From NCBI GenBank assembly GCA_035048485.1, contig CM068589.1, forward strand, positions 1,353,001 through 1,417,000: a stretch of DNA of 64,000 nucleotides, in the 5' to 3' direction. Origin of the DNA: Pteria penguin (lineage: Eukaryota > Mollusca > Bivalvia > Pterioida > Pteriidae). The notes below the pieces were generated by a model. It saw only the letters and a program-made list of their open reading frames with translations, did no database searches and was not told the DNA's origin. Both the position numbers and the translations under genes were made by a program. This document shows, piece after piece, positions 25,501 through 40,200 of this stretch; position 1 is the stretch's first letter; each line of letters begins with the position of its first letter.

Positions 25501-28500
25501 GGATTTGGCCCTTTGATGTCTTGCTAAGAAATGGGGGTGCATCTTCGAAGTTAGTCAACATTTCCTTCTTGGGTTAAAATTTCATTAGGAGTAGGAGGTT
25601 GCAATGCCTGCACCCCTCCTCTTTTTGATTCCGCCAAAGGTACATGTATATGCCCCAGCATACCACTGGTCCACCAGCTGTTTCTACTGACGTAGAATAG
25701 ACATAAAGGTCGAACATATTGTCCATATATTATTAGACAAAGCGTTTGGCAGACTTGTATATGCCAATCAGTGTCAATAATATGCTTGTTTTTGGCAGGG
25801 TCTATCAGTCGGAAGGCGAAAACAAATCCGGATCCTGTTAATCCGGTTAGATTTGTTAACATTATTTGTTCTGTGTGCTGTCTTTGTCTTAGAGTTGGCA
25901 TAAAACACAATTCAAACTTTTATTATCTGTTTCAATCGTAAATGAAAGAAAAGAGAACGAAAGTCACTCACTATCACTGCTACCGTCTAATTAAACATCT
26001 TGAAATATGTACTAAACATCTGCTTAATGCTCTCACTAACATTCAGCATACCCAGTATTATATATTTATGACATGAGTAATCTCCCTTTGTCGAGCAGAG
26101 CCAGTATGGGTGAGTAGTGATTTTTTGGGTGGGTCAAGGTCAAGGTTGAGATCTTTGGTTTGAATATTTTAACGACGGTTTCTGACCGAGGGTCGGCAGG
26201 GAAAGGGGGAGGGGTTCATACAGTATGCCCCTCGTTTCGTATCAGTTTCCTTCCTGACGTTGGAATGATAGTGTAGATGAAGCTCTGTGCCATTGTAGAA
26301 TTTATGTCAAATATATATAAAGTAAAACACCAGAAAGGTGCCGCCATCATACAGCCTACAGTGCAGCTTTTGTTTGCCACAGATAAAGAATATTTAGCAC
26401 TGCGGAATAGTACCAGTACGAGAGAACGTCGCTCTTCATTGTAAGGGAAGAATTTGATGCAGAATTCCCGAGAAAACATACATGTAAAACCGGATCATAA
26501 AATCTCCAGAAGATCATATTTAATGGATGTTTAATATAACTTGTTATTACCACAGATTACATTTCGGCGTCATGTGCACGTGCACGACCGTATCCGAGGG
26601 GAGAGAGAGAGGGGTGTTTTCTTAGTTCGTTTTTCTTTTGTTTTTTTTAAAGTTAATTAAAACTTTTAGTGGAGTTTTTATTTGAAATGAACCTTAACTG
26701 TATAAGAATTTGATGAACTATACACTGTAAGACTTTTTTCGTCAGCTTTCATCATGAACAGGTTTCAGTTGTCTCCCCTCCCGATCCCTGGATTTGGAGC
26801 CGGGACTCGGGCAAATTTGTGTGGTCTTTCGGAACTTTGGCGTTTTGTTGCTTTCGATGACAAATATTTGATGCAGTCATACAGTACCGTAAAGTAGTCG
26901 TAAACGCTGTAGGGTTTCTCTGACTTTTAACTCAGTGCATTGGCAACTGCATAATTTTATTGCTGGAGTTGATAATGGTAGAGAATTTCATGGCGTCATA
27001 CGATCTATCGCTCTCTCGACATTCGGGTTCCCCGGAGGTTTTCTTGTCTACTCTTCTCACGATCTATCGCTTTCTCGACTTACAGGTGGTATTTGGGAAA
27101 GGGGGGAGGGAACTGCCCTTTTGAAAGCTCTACACAACGCCCTCTTTCTCTTTTTTTTGTTTGTTTTTGTCTTTTGACATGGCATGATTGAAAAGTGTTT
27201 CGATGTTGTCGAGAATAGACAGTAAAACTTACGTTACATTGTACGATATTATTATCTCGGTTTTGGAGTGTTCGAATTTGTCGTTGGGCATGTGAAGCAC
27301 ACTGATGACTCTTTAATCCGGGGAAAAAGTTGCTTCAGTGATAAAATGATTAGGGATTAATGTCGGGATCTTTTTTCCCGTAGCATTTAAATATCAAACT
27401 GTTTTATTCACAACCTGACACTGAAGCGGGAAGATACGAACCCGTAAAACTATGTCATGTACTGTGCCAAGTGTTTCCCGGCTTATGTCATGTACTGTTT
27501 TTATATTGATAGCAATTAAAACGGCAAGTGTTTCCAGATCTTTGTCATGTACTGTTTGTGTATTGTTAACAAGTGCGCCAAGTTTGTCCCATGTGTCTGT
27601 CCTCTACCTCGAACATGGATGTTTAAAACATACTATCAGAAATTCATCATAGAAATTTGTAATATCTGATAGCTTCTCCTTTATGGTGCCACTTCAGAAA
27701 TTTGCTCGATTTCCAGTCATCACTTCTGTTATCCGGGTACTTCTTGATGACGTCGGATGTGAGTTCCTGTATGGGACCCCAGTGTCTTTTTCTGTGGCAT
27801 CCCTGGAAGCTCGATGAATTCTCTCCACTCTAGCTCTAATCACCCAACACGCGGTGTAAACATGTATTTTATACATTAAAACCCCATCAATGTTCCCTCG
27901 TCTCACTATGTAGCTACATTAATCGTCCTGGAGCGAAAACATTACACTCGAACTGACTCTTATCGTATTTTCGGGAATGGAGCGATCTAAAGCGAGGATA
28001 CATTTTTTGAACTGCTTTAATGAGTCTCAAGACATGAAACTGAGTTTGCGCACAGCGTTATATTTGTCATTTAAAAATTTTAGTCTTGTTTTTTTTTTTG
28101 TCACCTGAAAAGCGTTGCGACACTTGGGAATCTCCGTCTGTATATCCGTCTGTTACCTCTCTGTTGTAGACATCTTCACAGCCGACGTGTGGGAATCTTT
28201 TCCCCGTCGTCTGTTCGTCTTTCATCCTTCTGTTGTAGCCATCTTCACAGCTGACGTGTGGGAATCAGTTCCCCGTCGTCTGTTCGTCTTTCATCACTCT
28301 GTTGTAGCCATCTTCACAGCTGACGTGTGGGAATCAGTTCCCCGTCGTCTGTTCGTCTTTCATCACTCTGTTGTAGCCATCTTCACAGCTGACGTGTGGG
28401 AATCAGTTCCCCGTCGTCTGTTCGTCTTTCATCACTCTGTTGTAGCCATCTTCACAGCTGACATATGAGGATAACTTTATTCGTCGTCTGTCCGTCTGTT

Positions 28501-31500
28501 ACCTTTCTGTTGTAGCCATCTTGAGATGGGACTTGTGGGCCATGAAACACTATACTTTGTGCATATTAAATAGATGAAGATGTTGGAACAGGTTACATGG
28601 TTTGCTTGAGGGTGAAGATTAGGGGTATGACAAAGACACTCTAAAACTTGTCTTCCTCGATATAGATCCACTCGTACAATGTATCGACCAATAATATGAT
28701 ATACGACCTCGATACCTTTTCATTCACCAAATATCATCAAAGAAGTTTGTTTCATATAAAAAAGAATGCTCGTTGAGTTGTCCTTTCTTTATTCGTGAGA
28801 TTTGTAATTCCTTTCCATAACTGCTGCTTTATACCGCTTGTGATGTACATCGACGTCATTTATATGAATGTGTTTGGAATGAACGATTTGATCGTCGAGT
28901 TGTCGTTTACAAAGACCTAATATCACCTCGATAACCGTGGCTTTATGCTCCCTCTTGTCTGTGTGTGGCAAGGCTTTGTTGTTGATACAATCGCAGCATA
29001 TATATCTTTCAATATTTTAGGCAGCAAAATCTCGTAAATATGCAGATTTCCTGAGCGAATGTAGTAATAAATCATGCACTTTTCTTCCACCTCTTCAAAG
29101 AATGCATCTCTGAACAGGAGCTCTCTTGAGTTTGGAGATAGATTTATTGCGAGTAAAATGAATATTTAATAGTAATTTTAACGTCCAAAAACCTGAAATG
29201 CAACACACTGTGACACTCGAAAAGGTAGGTTATTGCACAGTAAGGAACAGGGATTAAAGAATAACTTTTGTGAATACTGTGTCAGGGAGGGGAATTGCTG
29301 TTCACATCAATACTGAACACTTGTAACATTGAAATCTGATTTAATTTTATCTTTTACTTTAAGAAACAATTCCAAATACTTTCATAGCTCTGTGTCAGTG
29401 TTATGTTTTTTTTCTTCTTTAAATCAGGCTCCGTTATAATGGCCATTCCCAGTGGAAATTTCATTGACACCCCCCCCCCCCCAATCACTATGTCGTAAAT
29501 AATAAAAGTCAAAATTTCATGATTACTACTTTCATTTTATGATTACTACTTTCATTTTATGTGAAGGAATTTTACAAAGATTTTGCTTTAAATGTACATT
29601 TTCTTTTTATCGGTCATTAAGATTTTTAAGCAGCAAGTAATCCAAGTTTATATACAATTCATACACACACGAGCACACATGTATTAATGTTTATACACAT
29701 ACGAGCACACATATATTAATGTTTATACACACACTAGCACACATATATAAATGTTTATACACGCACGAGCACACATACATGTATATTAATGTTTATACAC
29801 TCACGAGCACACATATATTAGTCTTTATACACACACGAGCATACATATATTAATGTTTATACATACACGAGCACACATTTTCAAAAGGAAATACATACAT
29901 ACAGTTACTACCTCACAGCGGCATTGCTAATGGCCGAGGGTCATAAAACCTCCTTTCATCAAATAAAATCAAAACTCAAATAAAATAATTTTCTGATAAA
30001 AAATTATACGAATAAGTGTGTCTTTTATTTAAGTGCAATCGTAACAACTCGTCCATTTCCGTAAAAAAATGGCGACGGTGTTCCGATTGATTTAAGTGGT
30101 ATCTTGTCTTCACTTCTACTTTCATTTTATTCTTTTACTTTCTCTTTCACAGAGATGTTGCCTGTGTTCTTGGCGGAACCGGAATCGACTGTGATACCTC
30201 ATCATGCCTCCTTTACGTTACCGTGTAAAGTGGTGCCCTCTAGCGCCATAGTGCGATGGAAATTCAATGGAGATTTTATATCTGATAGTGATTTAGGAAA
30301 ATTTAGATTCAATGGAACAAATTTACATATAGTGAAATTTAAACATAAACCGAAAAGTGAAAGTACGGAAGGGCTTTATCAGTGTATTGCAACGACGTCT
30401 ATCGGATCTGTTGCCAGCAGACCTGCACGACTATCAAAAACAGGTATGTTGTAAATGAAACTAAAAAACGAAAGTGTTTCTGATAAATATGCTGTTAATA
30501 TTGAGTCAGTTAATAATAAGGGACAGTCCTGTGTTTATTCATGGTTTTTGTTTTGTTTTGTTTGGTTTGGGTTTTTTTTGTTCTTTAGTTTTTGTTTTAT
30601 TCTGTTTCGGTTTTTTTTTTATTTTTTGTACTTTTGTTTTTGGTGGGGTGTTTTTGTTTTGGTTTTGTTTTTATTTTTTCGGGGAGAATTCATGACTTTA
30701 AATTAATTAATATGTTCGGATAATACCAAAACCAGAGATAAGACCACTAGATGGCGTAGAGGCATAAAACAAACAGATAATGTAATACACTATCACAATC
30801 AGCATCCCTGGTTCTTGGCCAGACTTGGTGTAGTGGTGAAAGGTTTAGCCTTTGGATCACCAAAAAGGTGATGCAGGTTCAATTTCCGGAATGTACCTCT
30901 ATATTAAAGAGGTTTATACTTTCCAGTCGCGATATGATGGACTAATTTTGGAAAGCGATATAAAACATCAGTCTACCAACCGACTAATCGTTCTATGAAT
31001 TCAGAGAACAAACAGGGATTTGCTTACCAAACGAGATTTTTGTGAAAGAATTTGACGTCGTTGTCGTAACGTTTGCGCTTGGAAAGATTAGAATATAATA
31101 TAATTAAAGTGAAATTAATATCCCTTTGTTACCTTGTTGCGACATGGCATTCGTGGGATGAGATACGTAAACATTTTGCCCTATTAAGTTTGGTAATTAT
31201 ACATTTTGTTTCTTTATTTCCGAGGGATGTTTTTATTTCCGAGGGATGTTTTTACTTGTTGAAATATTTATCATCTTTATGCTCAAACTATTCGTGGCTG
31301 ACGCCGCGATCCTAACGGGAGACGCTTTCACCTTCCAGGTACCTGGACTTTGTTCTGATTTACAGGAGCTCAGTGATCATCACCGTGATGCATGGCTGTC
31401 AATGCCTTTGTGATATTGTGTCGGATAGTTCCCTATTTTACTCTATACACATATAAGAATGAATCGGAATTCTTTATATATATAATTATAGGAAAACATC

Positions 31501-34500
31501 CGGATTCTTAATACGCTATGACAAATTTACTATCTTACTGACAGATTTCTTTTATTTGATTGACAGATAAACACAGGGCGCATTTTTATACCAAGCTCCG
31601 CCTTTCTAGCATAAAAACCACACGATAAATCCGGCGTAGTGTGGAATCGGTGTAAATCTATGTTATACCAGACTAAAATACTTTGAATGTCTCTGGGTAT
31701 ACATACACTATACATTTTGACAAAACCGTGACTGATTTACTCAAGAAAATTATTTGTACAACGCTATGAAAACCAGAGAAATATTGGTGAATTTTTTTTT
31801 ATTAATTTTACCGACTTTCCACCACATGTCATTCCGTTGTATTACGTTATATTACGCTTGGTATGTTTTTGTGTACCTATAATTTATTTGACTTTTGGTA
31901 AATTAACAATAGAGTATATTTTGATACGCGCCCATTGTTTTGCCCCTTAAAGTTCCCCTCGTCACTTTGCAATGACTGTTCCAGTCGTGACAGCAATGGC
32001 CTTTACTAAGCACTAACTGCCAGCGATGTGAGTCGTATTTATTTTATTGCAGTTGATGTAAGAGGGATTGTGGTTTAACATCATACTTGTTTTATGTGAA
32101 GATTAAGAGATTAACGGTCTATGATAGCTGTCAATTATCCGGAATTTCGTCAGTCGTGAATGACATGTTGACGGTGATTACACATGTCTCGTACATGTAT
32201 GTAAACAAGAAGGTTGAAAATAAACAAATATTCCCCCATATGTTTGGTCGTATAATATAAACTTTGTCGTAAATACACGAAATAGACATAAACACAGAAG
32301 ATTACTGTAAATATACAGTTACGATTAATGGGTACACAAAAGTGAAAGTGAAAGTAATGACGTAACATTTCACAGTATATTTTCACTTGTAATAATAGGT
32401 GGGATCCTCTTTACGAGAGTGTCGATAGGTCCTTAGTGTACTTGTTGACAGTCCTCGGAGTGATGTCGGAAGGTCCCCTAGTGTACTTTTTGATAATCCT
32501 AGATTGGGGAATGGTAGAAGTTCCACCAGTGTATCTGTCAGTGTTGACAGTCTACTGTAGAGGATATGTCGGAAGGTCCCCCAGTATACTTGACAGTCCT
32601 CTTGGGGACCTTAAGACATTCCTCGACCGAGGACGGTCAATAAGTACATTTGGGGACTCTGACGTATCCTCCTCTGTGGAATGTCAACACTGACAGATTC
32701 ACTGAGAGAACTTCTGCCATTACCTAATCGAGGACGGTTATAAGGTACACTTGGGGACCTTCCTAAATTCCCACACCGAGGACTGTCAACAGGTGCACTT
32801 GGGGACCTTCCTAAATTTCCACACCGGGGACTGTCAACAGGTACGTTGAAGGCCCTTCTGACATTCCCCTCCGAGGACTGTCAACAGGTATCCTTGGGAA
32901 CCTTCCGACATTTGAGGACTGTCAACAGGTACACTAAGTCGTAAAGAGTTAAATATATTTCTTGAATTTATCCATGTTTTCTTTCTTTTTGTAGTTTTGA
33001 AACGCTTCCAAGGTAGGGGCAGTCTCCATCTCAATACAACGGAAGGTCACAATGTTATGTTACCATGTCAACCACCGGAAAGTGCACCGGAAGCTGTGAT
33101 ATCGTTTGAAGTTAATGGAACCAGGATCGTCCCAACTCCCGGTAAGAACTTTATTAGGAAAACTTCAAAGTTATTACAAGGCTGTATGGAGCATTTAAAA
33201 AAGACTGAATATATGATAAAAAGTCGGTTCATGATCGACCAAAAAAGTGCTTCCCCGGTTGCTGCGGGTCTGTATTATAAATACTTGTATTGTGCGTGTT
33301 CTTATTTTGGGCGCTAGAAATTTTGGTCGAAAAAGGGTAAAACCAGCTGTTGACGATGCCCGAGTGTAGGCATGAATTGATACACCAAACACAGTGTTCA
33401 TTTAGACAAAATGAGAATCCCGCTCAACACGACTAACTGACGTTTTGATCTACCTCGAATATACATAGCATTATGCATCACTAGTTAGTAGTGGTAGAGA
33501 CGTTCGAATCCAGTTTGTGACAAAACACAGTGGGGTTTTTGTTTTTTTTTTTTTTAAATTTTCTCGACGATGCCTGTACCTTTTCATTTGGGATTTTTTT
33601 TTTGTTTAATTTGCATAATGCGGAAAGATTAATGTTTGAGAAATATTTAAGGCAAGAAAAAATTTGGGAAAATCAATGAAAATTTCCTTGGGAAGGGTCC
33701 TTATAACGGAACGAATTTGAAGAAAGAGAAAAAGAAAACCCACTGCAATATTTCAGAGTTTGGTTTCTTCTTGTCTCCATATCACTGTCGACTGAAATAT
33801 CATTGTAAGCGAGGAAAACGATCTGAGCCAATGGTAGAACTCAATGGTAGAATGTTTCTATTGAACAGCACAGAATACAAATTATCGAAGATCAAATTTA
33901 CTTCTAGGAAACTTCTAAGTCAGATTTTCCAGATATGAAACCAGATCTGTTTTCCCAAGATCGGAAGTGATAGGGGAGATTGAAGTAGATAGAACTCCTC
34001 TCAGTCAGGTCTCGATGTGCGCAATGAATCAAAAGCTTAATCTAAATGAAAAGAAATGCCTTCTTTCAAACATTTATTTGAACCAGAACATGCGATGGAT
34101 TATACGAGAGATAATCGGGGCCGTTGCCATCTTAACACGTGATGAACGAAAACGATACTTTCTTAAAACATAAAAAGGAGATGGGGGATGAATTAGGACA
34201 TTATTAGAACACAACTGGAATTTCTTAGATGATTGACCTGTGATCATCGAGTGGACATTTGAACCTCACTGGGCATTTCTTTATTTCCATTGTCGAACTG
34301 CAGGTGGTAGTACTGTCCAAGGCTGAGTACATGAGAATTCTCAGTAAGAACTGCAGGTGGGAGTACTGTCCAAGGCTGAGTACATGAGAATTCTCAGTAA
34401 GAACTGCAGGTGGGAGTACTGTCCAAGGCTGAGTACATGAGAATTCTCAGTAAGAACTGCAGGTGGGAGTACTGTCCAAGGCTGAGTACATGAGAATTCT

Positions 34501-36233
34501 CAGTAAGAACTGCAGGTGGGAGTACTGTCCAAGGCTGAGTACATGGGAATTCTCAGTAAGGTGGGAGTACTGTCCAAGGCTGAGTACATGAGAATTCTCA
34601 GTAAGAGCTCTTGAATTTATTAGTCAGTATATCGGAAATCTTCAAAATAAAAAAAAAGGCTTACGTGGACCGAAGAACAAGCTTACAACTTCCAAAGAAC
34701 CCATTCCGTCATATCAGAGATGCCATGTGTTATGGGTGGACGAGCCTGCCATTACAAGATTACGAAACCATTGTTTCAAATTCTACCTTTCAATATTTTT
34801 GGAAGTTGTAGAACTTGTTTTAAGAGTGTATATTTTGACTTGTCAAAGTTGTGTAATTGTGTATGTGAAGTAATATTCTCCCTCCCTCTTTCTCTCTGAA
34901 ATCATAAGAATAATACGTTTTCATGGCTAGAGAAAATTAAGTCTAAAAAACCCCAGAAATTCAAATCGTTTATCAGCTCATTTCTCAGACGGTCCCGAGA
35001 TAAACCAGGAATCCTAGAGCAATCCAGAAATCTTAGACGATCATAGCTTCCCTGTACCAGCCCAGAAATCCCAATTCAGATCCCAGATCAATCCAGGTCC
35101 TAGTTCAATCCGGATATTTACTCCCCCCTTCCACCATATTGCCACTAAACGGCGCACATTACACACACGTTGAGCTGTCCATTCACTTTTCTACAAGGCT
35201 AACAGCACTGCGCGCAGCCTGCATCCCTCTTACATACGGGGCCTTCTCACATCGGCGAATGAACCGTGCTAAGAAGTTCCCTACTAAGTTTAAATAGATC
35301 AAGTTTCAGTGTATGAGGAATCCGGCAAGAGTATATGTTTGTTGAAACCTACTGCAGCTGTTCGGATCACGGGGTCTTACTTGGCAGATTGTGAAATATG
35401 GAATGCTATCAATTTTATGCCCTCAGTCAAAAGGGGCATATTGTTTTTTGTGTAATTATTTTGTCTGTCTGTTTGTTAGTTTCTTTTTTCATTTGTTGTT
35501 GAAAAGAGATACGGAGATATCGTTTCAGTAAGTAATATTTTGCGTGTGAAATACAGAATTTATGGGATTCGAACACAAGACACCCGGAGCAAGAGCGTTT
35601 GACGTTTCAGTTGAGCCACTCTAGATTAAATTTGGCGCTGGGATGTGTAGTGATAAATACAGGCAGAGTGTGAATGATTGGTGATATATACGTTTGTATG
35701 ACATTTCCCGACATTTACCAAGGCTATGATGATAGCTACAGTATGGAGCAATTAACACCTTCTCCTAATATCGCTATAGAGATTCCCGTACCCTGTCAAC
35801 CACGTATATATCTAATCTAAGGTGCAGATGGATTCCGAATGAACCGCGGTATGAATCAGCCCTATCACGGTTGACCATCAGAATGGTTGGCATTTTGATT
35901 GGTCAAAGTGATAACCAATCAAAATTGATGATAGATTGAGAGTTCCTAGCGAGCAATTTAATAAGTTCTTTGAGTCTTTCGAGTGATACTGTGATTGATA
36001 CCATTGATCATTAATCATATGGTAAGGAATATATATTTAGGAAATTACTGTGAACCGAAATGTCTAGCAAATTTAGATTTCATCCTGCCATATTTAATTT
36101 TAGATGATTCAAATTATTAACAATAGTTTCGTATACGTATATAAAGTGGTCGTGAAACACGAATAATGGATATAGCCCACCAAACAAAATTATAACTCAT
36201 TGATGATAATGGTGATGAAGTTGTTGTTGATGA

Positions 36234-36270
<37 letters not shown>

Positions 36271-36308
36271 GATGATGATGATGGTGATGGTGATGACGAT
36301 GGTGGTGG

Positions 36309-36343
<35 letters not shown>

Positions 36344-37219
36344 GTGGTGATGATGATGACGGCAGATCATTCAGATTTCAGATTCATAAAATACAATATC
36401 CTGAAATACGTTGATATACAGATTTGTAATGTCACTGCGTGTTATTCTCATAGACATACAATTAACTGAAGGAGTCTACCATTTCTATATATTAAATAAT
36501 ACCAAAACGTTGAAACATCTGTGCGTGTATTTTCTTTTCATGTTTTGTACATACAAATCTAATTATTTTAAATCTAGACTTTATGTACTTACATATCAAG
36601 GTGTAACAGGCCATCAGTTTACTAGAAGTTGATAACTTCATACTTTAATGAATTTTGACATGCAAGTCAACAATTCTATACCCCAAATTATGTCATTCCG
36701 GAACAAAGGACGGGTATAAAACCCAAACCGGAGACGGTGCAAATGTTATGTATTTTGTGATGTGCGATGGGAACTTTGCACGATCGTTTCCATTAAGTCA
36801 GGGATCCGTTTTGTCGCGTTTAACGGTTGGCTTGTCGAATTCAATGTCAGGATGGGATTTTTGGAGTTATAAAAGGTGGTATTCTAGGGTTTACGGTAGC
36901 GCGTAATCCCCTGCGAACATGACGGCGTGAATGGGGGGCTAAACGTTCAAGAAATGATCCGTCGTGGATTTATGTCGAGGTATGCGGGTGATATTGTCTC
37001 CAAAACGACCAAAACGCTAAATAGATATTACAGGGGTAAAGGAATAATACCTGATATAGCAGAAAGCCTGACATTTCATAATCATGACGATATAAATAAG
37101 GAAAGATTTGTCTTCATTGTTATAAAGTCCATCCTTAGAAAATTGAAAAAAAAAGAGTAACAACAACAACAACAATAATAATTATAATAACAATAATAAT
37201 AATAATAATAATAATAATA

Positions 37220-37255
<36 letters not shown>

Positions 37256-40200
37256 GCAGAAACATGGAGAACGTTACAATATATTCGATTGCACTGCCGA
37301 CTAGGGAAGGTCAACCGACACCAGTAACTTTGGTATTTTACTATATATTTCATTGTCCTGAATGACAAAATTTTCCAATAGCAAATGACTGAAAATAACT
37401 GACATGTTTGAAGACCCTTTTAAAATCTCTGGTGAGACGGAACCTAGAAATATTTCCCCTCCTATCTAACATCCGAGAAACAGCACATGGAGAACTTGTA
37501 AGCTTGAAAAGTTTATTCTCGATATACCTAGAGGTAATTATTTCCTCTCCTATCTAACACCCGAGGAACAGCACATGGAGATATTGTACGCTTGAAAAGT
37601 TTATTCTCGATATACCTAGAGGTAATTATTTCCTCCCATGTTGGGCCTTATATTTTACCACATGTTCTTTTTCAAATTTCCCGTCCTGCACGAAAAAACG
37701 CGAGATCGCTAACGAGATTTTGATGTACAGTGTTACGCAAGATTTACAGAATTTGACATTATATGACAAATAACCCGGAAAATGCAAAATTTGCTTTTCA
37801 CATCTTTACGCTCTATATCTAACAGCGGCTGTATAAGTTGTATTGTGTAGACTAGGGTGGTTGATTCAGAGGCGAAATGTCGTATGTCCGAGTACAGCAG
37901 GTAACGCGGAGATGACAAGCTTTTCAAACTGTGGTCACATATCCAAAAACTACATATACCTTTTATGTAAATATTACTATTGCTTTGTCATTATTCTTTT
38001 GTTAACTTCTTCCCCCCCCCCCCCCCCCCCAAAATAATAAGGGGTGTTTTGTCAGAAATAGTCAATCGGGTATCTACCAAACTACTAAAATATCTAGTTT
38101 GAAAACATTCTTGGGAGAGATAGTTATGCTCCACTATAGTATTGTCTTTAATGTTTTGTTCATCATATCTATAAAGGAAATTATTGAAATATACAAAAAC
38201 ATAAAGCGTACTAGTGTGTTAACACGACAGCAGCTAAGACTTTGTCTTCGTCGTTTTTAACACAGCCTTTGGTTAGAATTTTTGTACCGACTGAATTTGT
38301 CCATTAGAAATACAAGTGCTAGAACATTATAAAAGCACAACTAACGGATCAGAAATAAACTCATTGCAAACAAAGAAACTTCATCATATTTCATAACAAT
38401 ATGTACCTCAAAATCTTACACATCTATAAATGTCAAACGCCAGCTTGTTGTGCGGTGAAACGCCGCCGGCCCCGCGATGACGAAAGTGAAAGTGTTATCA
38501 ACTGACATTCATACCTTCATATCTGAAGAGTTATAATCGTGAAAGTGCTCTTTAGCAGTTATCCCTAATCGGTGTTCCCGTTTATAGCGGTTGAGGTGAA
38601 TCCTAACACTGGATCGTGTGTTTTATTGAATAAGTTTTAGGAGAGGAAAAGTTTTAGATTAATAGAGATGAAAGCTGATCGGTTTATGCATTACTATGGT
38701 AAGGGGAACACGAGAGGAGAAGACGGAGAGAGCGCGAGAGGGAATGCAATTTGTTGTTTACAGTCGCATTAGTTTTCTTCACTTGTATGATGGCAGTAAA
38801 TACGTAGTGGTGTAGGAAGCTAGAGGATGTGGAGGAAACATCTATGACAAGTACAATTGCAAACCTCACTTGTCCCCAACAGGATACACATGTAAGAACC
38901 CATTTTGACAGAGATTGAAGTGAGTTTTACTTTGGCCCACTTGGTCACCGAGGCCTCTAGTCTGTGGTGAGAGGCCACAACGAGTTGCAGTGCAGAGCTA
39001 TAGCCTACTCAGTCACCGAGGTCTCTAGTCAGTGGTGAGAGACTACAGTGAGGTCTAGTGCAGTGCTTTAGCCCCACACGATCACCGAGGTATCTAGTCA
39101 GTGGTGAGAGAGAGACTACAGTGAGGTCCAGTGCAGTGTTTTAGCTCACTTGGTCGCCGAGGTCTCCAGTCAGTGGTGAGAAGCTACCGTGAGACCCAGT
39201 GCAATAATTTAGCCCATTCGGTCACCGAGGTCTCTAGTCATTGGTGAGAGGCTACACGTCTGTAACCACCTCTCTAATGTGCTATCAAGAAATGTTTGTC
39301 AAAATTCGTACCAATCTCTATCGTGACGTCATAGCGATGTATATGTGTATATACAGACATTTGTTCACGTGCATTTCCGACGCCGAAATTTCAGTTAAAC
39401 AACATTTCATACCTTGAAATAAATAATTTGACTTCGTGTTCTTGTCTCCTTCATGTGTTCACATGTGTATACATTTGTATTTATGTATTTACTTCTTGGA
39501 CTTAAAAAGTTGTTGCAGGACTTTTGCGACGGGTATCGCATGCAACCAGGGGGTGCTTATTCCTGGCACCATGGTCCGGCGCCATAAACTGAGAATATAC
39601 TTAAGTCAAAATTTCATATTCTTCTGTTCATCAATGAATTAACTGGGATTTGGATTTTATTTAGTTTTATTCTATCGATAAATAGAATTAAATCTCTCCG
39701 CATGAGAATTTATTTGAATGTTTGACAATGGAATAAATTAAAATGAAATATTTGATTTAAGTATATTCTCAGTTTATGGCGCCGGACCCTGGTCTCGCCT
39801 CGATTTTGTTAGGGTTCGCATTTTTCTGAATACGACACTGTACACGACATTGTCCTTTGTTTCCTGTGTTTTGTTTTTTGTCTGTTTGTTTTGTATTTTT
39901 TGTTTTGTTTTGTTTTGTTTTTGTTTTTGTTAAAGAAAAGATTTATCAAGGAGAAGGGACGGGGATTTGTAATAAGAATAAACATGTGTAATCCGGTTGT
40001 GTACTTTTCCTCCACCTTACACTCGATACCCTGTGCTGGCAAGCTTACATTGTATCTTGGATATTTTACAAATATGCGTTATTTGGAATGAAATCACCAC
40101 GTTTGGTATTTACATAATATCAGCAGTTATTTCAACCCTCAATTATTAATCGGATCACGTGAATGAGAATAATACGCGAATTTTTGGCCGTTTAACAACT

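Larger units (their letters stand above)
19580..30152 (+). other. Intron 1 of ihog (10.6 kb)
   Basis: Donor GTAAGA, acceptor TTTCACAG. It contains SINE pieces, GGCGGA-ended elements, a 42-bp array (21650-22640), a 69-bp array (28120-28530) and a 36-39-bp array (29655-29885). The stretches between, such as 19740-21330, 22650-24700 and 25640-27400, show no gene I can support. Confidence 0.8.
30444..32994 (+). other. Intron 2 of ihog (2.55 kb)
   Basis: Contains a SINE at 30815-30995, T/G-rich simple sequence at 30540-30690 and a degenerate array at 32400-32935. No other coding signal. Confidence 0.8.

Noticed and set aside
33142..33317. Read-through of exon 3 past 33141
   Set aside because: The frame continues, but the donor G|GTAAGA at 33142, phase match and half-domain on exon 4 show that it is intron.
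36655..37160. Adjacent ORFs of 83 and 77 codons in intron 3
   Set aside because: No recognisable domain, no splice or start support and composition like the surrounding intron. A decayed element ORF cannot be excluded.
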